Made by a program: the position numbers and the translations under genes. From Rhopalosiphum padi (Eukaryota; Arthropoda; Insecta; Hemiptera; Aphididae): a stretch of 64,000 nt of DNA. Location: assembly GCF_020882245.1 (NCBI RefSeq), contig NC_083598.1, positions 17,291,178 to 17,355,177 of the forward strand, given 5' to 3'. Under the pieces are notes generated by a model. The model was given only the letters and a program-made list of their open reading frames with translations, did no database searches and was not told the DNA's origin. Numbering within the stretch: position 1 is the first letter of the stretch; every line of letters starts with the position of its first letter. Positions 15,401 to 27,080 of the stretch are shown piece after piece.

Positions 15401-16250
15401 TATTAGTTTATTACTAATTACTTATTAGTCAACCGACAGCTAATATACGTTTGTTATATAGTATTCTACTTATCTGCAACTTGAGTACAACTAATACACA
15501 TATTTTAATACACCTTTCATTATTTTATGAAATCAACTTAAAAATCACGTTTTTTGATTTTTCTATAGCTGATATGTTAACGGTCTAAAGTCTATATTCT
15601 ATACTCTAATCAACAACCATAAAATTCATACGGTTCTATAGAAACGGGAAATAGTTTCTTCCTGGAAACTTTCAAAGCGTCATTGACTTTGAGAACAATT
15701 TATATTGTAATTTGTCGCGTTCCTCGTTATACATTTATAGAAATAGAAATAATAGTATAACTTCGTTATCGGAAAATGTTTATTGTATGATTTAACGCCA
15801 TTGAATACATATAATACCAAAATTGGAAAAAATGATTTGGATGAATATTACTTTGTATAATTAATTTTTGTAAATATTTTGATATCATCAGTCATTTGGA
15901 TACTGTAGGTTATCCAAACGTCGGAATCCGAAATAAAATTCAAACGATTTATAAAACTATATTGCATACAGCTATAAATATTGATGTCTGCGAACCTTTA
16001 CAAACGTGGTCGTTGACTTTGAGAAAATTATTGAAATTTGGTAATCCTTGTGTGCCGATATCGTCCAATAAAATAAAAACTATCAACATAGTAGTATACT
16101 AGTATATATGATCTGTATATAATAATAAAATCATAACGCCTTGTTCCAAACGTTTATTTACGTATCCGAACGAATGATAGTCATGCATATAATTTAATTT
16201 TATAAATATTTTGATATAGGTCACACATTGATACACAGGATCTAAAATAC
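12471..16250. other. AT-rich intergenic DNA, nothing recognised
   Basis: Short open frames at 14143-14392 and 15896-16102 lack domain character. A small hairpin, AAAGATG..CATCTTT, occurs near 15044-15061. Confidence 0.65.
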
Positions 16251-16416
16251 GATGGACTGGCACTCCCGGTTTTTGGAATTCAATAATACGACACCGCTGT
16301 CGCCTTCGGGTGGAACCGCTCGTCTGCAGTTGGTTTTCTCTTCGACCTCCGTTCTATTACAGGTGCTACTGGACAGACATTTTTCACCGCCAAACGATGC
16401 ATCGATAAGCCGTTAA

Positions 16417-19400
16417 TATTTTTTAAGTGAAACGTTTGAGCCAGGTTTAATCATATTTACTAGCTTCTTCGTATTTTACCGAACTTCATCACATACACGA
16501 ACTCCCGTCTCGACTCATGTTCCATCGACGATGCACATTTTAATCGATCGTCAAATTCGTAGGTATATATTCGGTAGTTGACATGCGATGTATCCCAATA
16601 AGATCGGACAGATCGTTTTATAAAAATATTTTAACTATTGCATCATATTTAAGGCCTTATTGCATCTCATATAGAAATATAGCCATAGTACAGCGTCCAG
16701 ATCACAATATAATAGAGTGGAATAAATTTCTAATTTCTTTCTGAAATGCGACTTAATATTATTCTTGATCAACGCTCGAAAATTCAAGATTTACTTATTA
16801 ATTGATATCAACGGAAACGCGTTCAATATTTTAATCCGGGTAAAAATAATAACGACCAAGTGATGCAAATTATTCTAACAACAGTAATGTTGTATTGTTA
16901 TTGTTATTATTTATCTGTTATCACCCAATTTGTATTTATTTATTTCTTACCGACACACGTTATCGAATATATTATTTGTATAACGCACGATATATGTATT
17001 ATGTATAATTATTATAAAATTATATATATACTTAAGTTTGTCCGCCGTATACGGTTTATTTAATTCGTTTAAACACGTTGGGTTAGGTTAGGTTAACCCA
17101 CCTACGTGTTTTATTGTTTGTACATAATAAATATATTGCAGGCGACGAGTGAATATGATAAAGCGTCGGTTTTACATAATAATATTCTCATACAACGAGT
17201 CTCGCTGTTATTAGTGTGTGGGCGGGGGTAACTCTATATGATAGCCGACCGAAAATAATTTCTACACAAAGCGTTTCAAATAATATTATTATTATATTAT
17301 ATTTTGATGATATTTTCCTTTGCTCTTTAAAAGAAGATTAAAAGTTAAAATACTCAATTATACAATACGCATGGCACGAACCGCACGCGGTGATCATTTA
17401 GAAGTGACAAGTGGTCGGTAACGCCGTAACGGCAGAATTATTGACAATGTCGTACCGACTATAGATATTTTTTTTATCTCAACGCTATTTTTTTGTAAAA
17501 TATTTGTATTCATAACTATGAGTAGCGACGATAGTAATTATTGTATCACAAAAATATTAACAATATGATGGAAAAATGTCAGATCAATGTCAACGAATGG
17601 TTCGACGACGTGCGGCTACTGCGGCGGCGGTTACACGAGCGGTGCGCGTGAATGTCATTATTATACGACCACTACAACACGTGATGACTGTTACAAAACC
17701 ACAATTAATTATTATTTATTATTATCCCCGCCGCCGAGTCGACGGGCCCTGTGCCTTGTTCAACATAAACGGATTGTTACTATCATAATATCATGTTTGT
17801 ACGCCGGGGGAAAAAAAAATGAATTTATTTTCAGTCAATCACTCTGTTTGAATGTTTTTATTTGTATTATCTTTTTTTCGTTGTCATAAAATTTGTTTTA
17901 TTTTAGGCGCTACTATTTTTGCATACCGTTTGCTGATTGCTGGCGCTGCAACAATCTCGTTGTTACATATTACTATATTTAGTATAGGTGTTCCTATAGT
18001 AAATCGGAATATATTATATTATTTTTTTTTCGGCAGACGTCGCGCGCAGTACACATAGTTTGCGGTTTTGAGTTGTAATAATTTAGTACTGTTTGTACCT
18101 ACACGGCCGTTCGTGTCGGAATGGATTTCGACTCGATTCGGCCGCGGAGGGGTATTCGATTTCAATTGATCAAACGAGATTTTTTTTTCCCGTGTACCAA
18201 AATTAACATAACTCGTTTTCAGCTGGTACCGAATAATATAATAATATATTAAAATAGTGTACATACTCCGCGATAAAGACATTTGAGAGGACTTTCTCGC
18301 GTTAATAATAATAATAATATGTTTCATGCAATTTCGACAGCGACAAGACTCTCTTATCACCACCAATATACGATATTATTAATAATTAATTATGTATATT
18401 GTTTATTATTATGATGCATTAACGAAGAATTATTATTACCCTAGTTACTGTATTATAAATTATTATTAACTATTTTATGTACCATGGTGGATCCTGATCG
18501 GATGTCTAGTAGTTTTTCGTGTATCATGATTCATGATAATATTATTATTATTATTATTATTATAGGTAGTTGTAACTTGTAACTTGTATGACGCTTTTTA
18601 TGGTAAGGGTAACATAGGGAAAATGGAAACCAACAACTTTTGATGCCATTTAAATTTTAAGGGTATAGTGACGAAAAATTATCGACAATTTATTAATAAT
18701 ATGGCAGAAATTTTATACTATTTGAGAATTTCTGATAATAAAACAAAGACACAAAGTAAAAACTATAATCTTTACACACATTTTCACATAATATCTATAA
18801 TTCAATTCTAGTTGGTATTATAGTATTTCCAAAATTCCAATTAAACATGTCCCAAATTCTTACATACAATTTTTAGGAATCTTATTTAGCAGAATTTATG
18901 TGGAGTGTGGAGAACACGTCTCGGAAAACATGACGCATTTGAAACCATTTTAAAAGATATATCCAAGTTCTGGCCTCCACTATAATTATAATTATATTAT
19001 TTATTTACTAATGCATTTATACATATTTTTTTAAATTTATAAACATATATTTATTCATTTATTTTTAAATTTTTTATTATTAAAAATACATATATATTTT
19101 ATATTTATTTATTATTTTGTTTATTTTATTTATTTGGCGGGGCGATAACAAACAAGTACCTATTTAATTATACAAATTACCAATGAAATTCTAATCTTTT
19201 TGATCCGGTTAATCGAATCATATTTTTTGTTTTCCATGTTCTTCTGAAATTAAATAATGCCTAAAAAATAATTTCAATACATATGGTATTAATAATGATT
19301 AGGTTTGTTGATTCGTTTAATTTGCATACTATGTTCTTTAATAACAAATAACGATGTCACTAATCGTTTATTTTAAATAAATAAAATAATTAATAGTTAG

Positions 19401-19490
19401 TTATTCCTATTACTCATTAGATATTTTTCACATTAGTCATTAGTCAATACATAATATATGTACATACACTGTAGTCACACAGATGTATTA
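16417..19490. other. AT-rich DNA with a moderately CpG-rich middle
   Basis: Around 17560-18140 CG content rises, with overlapping plus-strand frames that do not resemble known proteins. The rest is AT-rich, with many TTATTA runs near 18540 and 19000-19130. Confidence 0.6.
17079..17100. repeat. Short TTAGG-like run with inverted ends
   Basis: The 22-bp sequence TGGGTTAGGTTAGGTTAACCCA contains two copies of the insect telomere unit TTAGG, bounded by the inverted repeat TGGGTTA/TAACCCA. It is too short to be a telomere. GGTTAGGTTA words are common in insect genomes. Confidence 0.6.
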
Positions 19491-19493
19491 TAC

Positions 19494-19584
19494 ATATATA
19501 TATATATATATATATATATGTATCACTTCAGAATTAAGATTATATAGATTTTAAAAAATATGATTATATATATATATATATATA
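19494..19584. repeat. Two (TA)n microsatellites
   Basis: Perfect TA runs at 19494-19519 and 19566-19584, separated by AT-rich unique sequence. Confidence 0.9.
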
Positions 19585-19899
19585 AACTTAAAAGTATCTT
19601 ACAGTAAATTGTATACTCATTAGTCATTACAGTCATAACCGTTATTAGATAACTTAACATTTAACCTGTTCGTCTTAAAAGTAAACGCTTAAATTATAAA
19701 TAATAAATTTATAAATATAATATCTTAATTCACTTTTAAAATATACACCGAATTAATAATGATCGTACAAAGTGTCCGCCGACCGCCATAAATTATATTT
19801 TTATTAATTTTACTTTTATTTTCAACGTACATAATGTCCGTTTACGATTTAGATGATAATCTATCAGCATATTTTAGCATTATCATCATCAGTCGAATT

Positions 19900-21110
19900 C
19901 CGACTTCAGAACGTCGTGTATTCGGCAAATAGCGCGGGTCACCAGCTCTACAACCGGGCTCGGCCGGGGAGGGTGAAAAGTCACTGGGTCTCTCGCGTCC
20001 CAGATCGATTAGACGATGTTATTATTTTTGTCTGGTAAAACGTGTAACCAACACGACGCATGGAATAATATATCGTTTATCCGATGTTATGCACCGTCCG
20101 GGGCAGATGGCTTGATCGCGCGTGTAAAAAGACTCGACCGCACGCGCAACGCTCCGCGCGAGACCAGACTCGTCGCACGCGGACGCGTATTCCACGTGCA
20201 CGTACACACGCGCAGGCGCACTCGTCACACACACACACATCTGTCCGTACAAACGGCTCTCCGGGACGACACCCTCTGGAATCTGATCCCCAGACACCGT
20301 CTGCAGGTTTCTTACATTTTTCTCTTTTTTCTTTCATTCGTCCTCTCTCAGTTCGATTTTTTTTCTACAGAAAAAAACTACTACTTATTATTATTATAAA
20401 TTATAATACGTCGTACGCACACCTATCCTACCGGCATCACTATAATATGGCACTAACGCTGTCGGCGGTGGTTATTGTCCTCCTCGACGACGGGTAGTGT
20501 GTGCGCGCGTGTATGTAATTTATTATTATTTATTACGCCATCCCGGAACGTATTGTAGCTGGTCAGCTGTCCGACCGACCAACCGATCGACCGGCCGACC
20601 GACCAACCGGCCGACCGACTACACCCGATTCGACTCGACCGATTGGTAGCGTGGGACAGGTATATCGTGTGTACCGAGTGTGTTTGTGTGTTTGTGTGTA
20701 TTGTGCGTGTGTGCGTACGTGCGTGTGGCAGGGAGACGACGAACGCAGACGGTCGACGACGAGGGTCTCTCTAAAAATACGATAAACACATGTCGGCTAC
20801 GGCGGCGGCGGTTCAATAACCGCTTGCGGTGGTCGACCGCGGCGGATTCCCCCGGTCCGGCGAGAAGTGTATATGGTTGGGGCGGGCGTTCACGACGGGG
20901 TAGCGGCGGCGGTGTTGAGGTCGGATGTTTTATTATTACTTTTTTCGTTTTTCATTTTTAAACATTTTACCGAAATACCACCGCAGTGACTGCAGAATAG
21001 CGAGAAAAAGGACGAGACAGTGTTTTTTTTTCGAAAAATTTCTAATCATCCGTCAAATAAACCACACCGGACGTAAACCGACCGTAAACGGCGCGTGGTA
21101 CATAAACCTA
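19900..21110. other. CpG-rich node, promoter or enhancer candidate
   Basis: Among the most CpG-dense stretches outside the MADF gene, it contains the CCGA tetranucleotide tract and GT-rich runs. Several frames stay open on both strands, but none has recognisable domains. It could be a promoter or first exon of an unrecognised gene. Confidence 0.4.
20571..20620. repeat. CCGA/CCAA tetranucleotide tract
   Basis: Degenerate tandem CCGA units alternate with CCAA, CGAT and CCGG variants. This is an unusual GC-rich tetranucleotide microsatellite inside a CpG-rich node. Confidence 0.85.
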
Positions 21111-23219
21111 CTTTGCGATTGCGATATCAAGACACAGCGATAGATACTAATCCGATAAAAATATTGAATATCAGTACCCGCTCATATTATATTATATCAT
21201 ATAATAATTATTGTATTATTATTTATTAGTATACAATATTATATATTTCAGAATAGGTCTACGAAGTGAGATGCGATAATAATAATCATTTATCGCCAAC
21301 ATCGAATTGATAAACTACGACCGCGACGGTCCGTAATATTAATAAATATTATACAATATTATATTTTTTTCGGGGCACCTCGGCGGCAGCTGTGCACGGT
21401 AAACACTAAAAAAACAACCTCCTGAATTATTTTAAAAGTTATGATAGTAATTTCTATATACTTTCTTTGTAATAAAGGAATAATAACAAAAATAATCATT
21501 AAGTTGCAGGTGTTTAATTTTAACATATACATACTTCAATTGATTTAAAGAGAAGTTTTAATATTAATTGTAGATAAAGCTATAGGTAATCAAGTATTTA
21601 AAATCATTATATTACGCTTAATACAATTGATATTTCGTACACTATTATTTTAATTAGAGATATATTGTTTTTTTCAATTTTATACTAACAAATGCTCGTA
21701 GGTTAGTTGTGTGTTAGGTTATCTATAGATAAATGATGTCGTAAATATTATAGGTTAGGTATAGTAGATAAGTAGGTGTAAAAAACATTGTATACCTATT
21801 ATACATTTAGAAATTAAATTACAAAATTAATTGTTATTTTTTAATTATATATAGTTAAAAGTAAAACTTCGATATCCAAAAAATATTTTGAGAGGGATGT
21901 CCTTATATTATTACATTTTGAAACAAAAATATTTTATTTGCGGGGGGAAATGTCACGGATGTAAATGTCCTTGATTCGCCATGCCGATTCGAAATATACC
22001 TGCGTTGAAAAACACATTTCAATATATAACGATAATTTATTGCTTGCCGTAAAGGTATGTATATTACACGTTCCGGTGGGTAGGCGACGCAGTGGTAGTA
22101 GTGGACGTGGAAATTGTATACTTCATGAATTATTCTCATTTACATGTCGCAAACAATAGGAAAAAAACACGTCGAGTATTACCTTATTACCTTTATAATA
22201 ATATAACACAACGCGCTGTTATTATACTTATCAGTTCTTGTTTTGTAACAATAATAATAAAATATGGTAACTGAAGTTCACGTTGATGTTTCGTCGCTAA
22301 GACTGTGCCGTGTTACCATGAGAGTAGCTATATTTAATAAAATTTAAATGTCTGATTAGACAAATTCAATAATACGATTTAAAAGTGAACAAACTCTTTC
22401 ATAGTCCCATTTCACTCAAATCAAAACTTGTTATCGATATTCGTTCAACGAACGATTTATTACACATCTACACGTGCGATGTGATAGCTCCACTTATTAC
22501 TAAAGTCCTACTTTATTCAGCACGATATTGCACGATCAAATTTTAAATGTGCGTTCGATTTACTACCACAAAGCCAAAAAAATCCACTGCATTTTTCGAT
22601 AATAATTTTACGTTTTGACCGTTGTACCTGGACTCAAATATAAAATAAATGTACACATGATAACAATTATAATACTAAAAAATACCGCTTTTCCGCGTAA
22701 ATATGCGTCTCATTGTGTATACGATTGTATTTTTTCTACATTTTTGTGCAGCGCGTATGACGCGTGTAATAAGTCCCACCGAGTCATTAAAAACTAATGA
22801 ACATTAAACAACCACATAATATTATTATTACTATTAATCAGTCATAATATACGTGTGTATTATAAACCTCTGGCTACGCCTAGTACCGTACAAATGCATT
22901 TTGTACGTTTCGAATTAATTATACGACGAATACTTTATACAATATTTCGTAATGCGTACGTAATATGATAATAATATTTAATAACGATAATAAACTGGAA
23001 CGCGAGGGCTATGTAGCCGGTAGACACGTACGGTTGGGTATGAACGTATGATATATGGTTAAAAAGGTCCGTACGATTTTCCCGACAGAATCATATTATT
23101 AAATTAAACACTATAATATAATATGTCCATGCAATTTCGACAGCCTATTCAAAATTCTGTAATAAATTCTTAAAATTGAACCATATGAAGTCCAAAAATT
23201 ATGGACACGCCTGCGATTA
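21111..23219. other. AT-rich intergenic DNA, nothing recognised
   Basis: Several TTAGGTTA-like words occur near 21700-21760. An inverted repeat ATGGTAAC/GTTACCAT spans 22263-22320 with a 42-bp loop. No gene is supported. Confidence 0.6.
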
Positions 23220-23430
23220 CTTAGCGTCTTAGCGAGTATTTATATCCGTGCAAAAGAGCAATCTTTGCGCGTTGTTATCACATTACCAAACGTAATGTAA
23301 CAGACTTTTTACACACGTTGCTGACGCTGCTCTTTATTTTAGCGGCAGCTAGTGAGTTGGATGATCATGTCTGATGGGATCTAACGAGTGATGACGTGAG
23401 GCCTCGGGTTCAAAAACTGAAAATGCGTGC
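23220..23430 (+). mobile_element. Possible tRNA-derived SINE relic
   Basis: This compositionally distinct stretch contains an A-box-like TAGTGAGTTGG (23350-23360) and, 46 bp later, a B-box-like GGTTCAAAAAC (23407-23417). This is the internal Pol III promoter layout of a tRNA-derived SINE. The second half of the B-box is degraded (AAAAC instead of AATCC), the T-arm does not pair well, and no target duplication or poly-A tail was found. It sits about 250 bp upstream of the hAT MITE, so this interval may be a repeat cluster. Confidence 0.25.
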
Positions 23431-23679
23431 GCATGTGCCTACTAACTGACAATAAAATACTGGGTTTACAATATTATTTTATGTAGTCATTAGTCGATGT
23501 GAATAATAATCGGGAATAGGCCGATGGTATTTAGTTGTCACCCGACCACCTGCGAGCAGGCGCAACCGGTAACCTGTTGTACAAAGACATTATCGCGGGA
23601 GTAAGGATACTATTCGGCGTCCGACAAAATCATAACATCGATTTAACCTTAACGATCAAAAATATATAGCCGACCACTG

Positions 23680-23955
23680 CTGTGGTACAACCAGGGCAGG
23701 GAGTCCCCGGGTCCGGACCCCCTTAAACTGTGTCGTATTTTTCCAAAATAATAAAAATGTTTGACAAAATTGAATAATTGATTCGATTTAGTACTGAGTA
23801 CATCTTCTGTGATATTGTGATAATAAAAACGCTTGATAGTTGATATAAGAAAAAATCACGTGCAAACTCAGAACGAGAATTATATTTTTATTTTTTATAT
23901 TTAATTATCATTCAATTTACTCCCTCTCCTTAAAAAAATCCTGGCTGCTCCACTG
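23680..23955. mobile_element. hAT-type MITE with 8-bp target duplication
   Basis: The 276-bp element lies between two exact copies of GACCACTG (23672-23679 and 23956-23963), an 8-bp target-site duplication as made by hAT transposases. The ends are imperfect inverted repeats: left CTGTGGTACAACCAGG and right (complement) CAGTGGAGCAGCCAGG match at 12 of 16 positions. The subterminal left region is G/C-rich (AGTCCCCGGGTCCGGACCCCC), while the right one is poly-purine/pyrimidine. The interior is AT-rich and non-coding. The CAGTGG-type terminus fits hAT-derived non-autonomous elements. Confidence 0.75.
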
Positions 23956-23963
23956 GACCACTG

Positions 23964-26430
23964 AGCAAATAAAATGCCAGTTTCGATCACTGGACGTCTG
24001 GACAATGGTACTTTGAGAGAGAACGGTCAGAACGGGTCGTTATGATTTGAGTGGATCAGTCAAAAATTGCGTACAACGAATACTAACAGATACGGTGAAT
24101 ATCAATAACAATAATCGAGAAACGGGGAAGACCGTTGTTATTATTATATTATGCACCAATAAACGATACTGGAATAAAATAAAGAAATAATCAACATGGG
24201 TATTATTGGTTTTAAATCGTGTTATTAATTTATTATGTTGTGGCGTGAAAAACACGAGTTCGGCCGCGGGTACAGCTTGTACCGTATATTCAGGTATATA
24301 ATAATACGGGTAATACAATATACCTAGGTCACGCGGTGACGTGCTGCCGCCGCGCGTCAATTAAATAGAAATCCGAACAAGAAACGCGACTGCAACCGCA
24401 GGTGTAATAATACACGCGCGTTGCAATCGACAACGATGGCATAATGATAATAATTAATAACGTATCGTTAATAATTACGATTGCAATGATTACGACACTG
24501 ACGGCATATGATGTGCACAAGATGATTGATTAAACGCCGAAAAATTAAAGCGCGCGGTGCAGCGGCCGAGAAAGTGCCTATTTGCGTATGCAAATATGCA
24601 ATCGACATGGAAATGTTTAGAAAACAAATAATAATAACTGGCGCATCGATAATAAATTAATAACATACCTATTGTCAGCAATATCGTATTTGCGGGCCGG
24701 ACGCGGTGTTATCATTTACGGGTAGTAATACTATATAGTAATTTTATTTATTAACTAAAAATGAATTTTAAACCGTGCTATTTGTTTTCGCCGCAGACGA
24801 CGCTGTTGGTTTTTATAATGGATTATGTAAAATATTCATTCGGTGTTACTTGTACAATGTCATCGACACTGCACGGAGTATATTACGGCGAGAATTTAGA
24901 GTTTCAATACACCGTGGGCAGAATTTACGGTTTGTTACTTCTTTGTTCGGTTTTTATCGTTATCGGCATAGGTCGAGACCTGTATAATAGTTCTGTCGGG
25001 AAAACATGTTTGCACACGCACGCACGCACAACACGCGTATACTACAGACTAATATAATATAATATATTATATATTACGTACTAATGTACTATTATTATAC
25101 GCGACGTGTATAAAGTACGTCATTGTATTATTATTATAATATTATTGTCGTAATGATGAAAAATAACACTTCAAAATCGCAAAAAAATCGATTTCTCGCC
25201 ACGCGTTTTCTAATCAATGCACAAAATATTATAATAGCATAATATTAGCATAACATGGCATAATATTATAAAAATAGTATTAACACGATTATCCGACCAC
25301 ATCACCGCGCGACCATCCATATTACAATGCGACTTCGATCTCAGACGTAAAAAATAATAATAATATTACCAAACGGCAAGCACTTACGAGAGAGCTTACT
25401 ACGCACTGCGCAGTAATGACAGTACGCACGATTATATTATTGACGATCCGGTTCCCCGAAAATCGAATGTAGAATTATTTAACGGCCTTCAGCCACGATT
25501 CAACTCTCTTCCGTTCTCTTCATCGATGACGAATTGTCCAAATATCGCGGAAAACGAAAATATACTCGTATATAAAAAAAACCGTTTTCACCGGCACACT
25601 GCTGCGCAAAAACCCACCGGAAGGGTGCTCGTGGGAGGGGAGCTGGCCTACAATGATTACATCACGCGACGGTCATTGTAACGATATCGTAGGAGAAAGA
25701 CAGCGCGAGCGAAGGTGGGAGAGGATAGGCGCAAACCGTGCTCAGTCATACAATATTATATCGTACACAATAATAATAATAATATAATGTTCTACCTTGT
25801 AACCTTGCCGCGCTTTTGGGTGAAAGACAAACGAAATACATAATATAGTACACAACAATATACATATAAGATATAACAACTAACAATGTGTAATATACGT
25901 ATCGCGTTTTATCGGATGTTTGTGGTTACGATTGTTGAAAGGAGTCATCGCCGTTTTTACTGTATGTATAGCTATACTTAATACTATTTATTGCTTAGAA
26001 TGCTTAAATGACACGGCCGACGCGAATTTTCAGATTTATTTCAACCGTATTACAATATGTATAAAATTATATAACGTTATAACGACCCCAAATCTATTGA
26101 CTAATTGAAACGATCAATAGCGATGTAAAAGCGATGAAAGAGTGCGTGAACCACGATATATTAGATAAATACAGTCAGAGGTTATATTATAATTTAAATT
26201 TAAATCGCGAACCCATTCGCGGCGATAGAATTTTATGCATCGATGCGCCTAAAGGAACGTTTGATCGGACATCAGCTTAGATTTTATTTAAACACCGGTA
26301 GCCCGTTTCGAGTAAACCTGATCGTGCTGTACGTCCACACGACCGATTACATGTTACACACTGGTATACATTATCGAAAATCGAAAAAGATAAAATTAAA
26401 CCGTTGTCCCATCTTGTTACTTATGATGTG
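23964..26430. other. Intergenic DNA of mixed composition
   Basis: CpG-richer sequence appears at 24230-24600 and 25380-25750. The latter holds an 8-bp inverted repeat, TACAATGA/TCATTGTA (25649-25680). Open frames at 24761-25057 translate to membrane-like peptides with no family resemblance. Confidence 0.5.
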
Positions 26431-27080
26431 ATGTGTTGTTTTACGCATGAACAGCGTGCGTTCTCGAGCCGGCAATCGAAATACCAACGTACCTTCCAGT
26501 AGTGTATTATATATGTACATATATACAGATTACAGGAGGACTGAGGCGACGGAAGGGTGCGCGGTGGCAGTGATGGTGGGGGTGGATTAGGCGGTGTACT
26601 CACACAAATATAATACGTATACATGTATATATAAATATATATAATGGCACAAAAGAGGAACCACCGGCGGCGCACCGGTGTCGGGTGACTTTAATAATAT
26701 TTTACATTTGTATTTCGGGTTTAAAGTGACGTCCCGAAAAGCCCCCTCGTAACAATGGCGGCGGCGGCAACGACCGTATACATACAGGGCGTTGCAGTGC
26801 GGGAGAGCACTGCACTGCTGCACCCTCCCGCACGGGTCGTTTCGTGAGCGCTTGTGTGTATGTGAACGCGGGTTTTTTCATTATTCGTCGAGCTAGAGGG
26901 GTGACTGGTGAGCGAGTTGCGATAATCGTCGCGAAAAGGGAGCAGAGACGGATCCCTCGCGTACATTATATATACAATAAGCAATATATATATAAATAAC
27001 ACGATGCCGAAACGACGACGATAATCCGAAAACAATAAGTCTGAGAAGAAAATCGTCTCGTCACCACGTCCACGTGCCTC
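26430..27080. other. CpG-rich patch
   Basis: GC-rich sequence with overlapping minus-strand open frames (26421-27095) lacking domains. Possible regulatory DNA. Confidence 0.4.

Noticed and set aside
17079..17100. Interstitial telomere repeat
   Set aside because: Only two TTAGG units; GGTTAGGTTA words are common in insect DNA and do not indicate a telomere.
24761..25057. Plus-strand frame with hydrophobic segments
   Set aside because: It ends in a low-complexity HTHARTT tail, two frames are open in parallel, and no domain or upstream promoter was seen.
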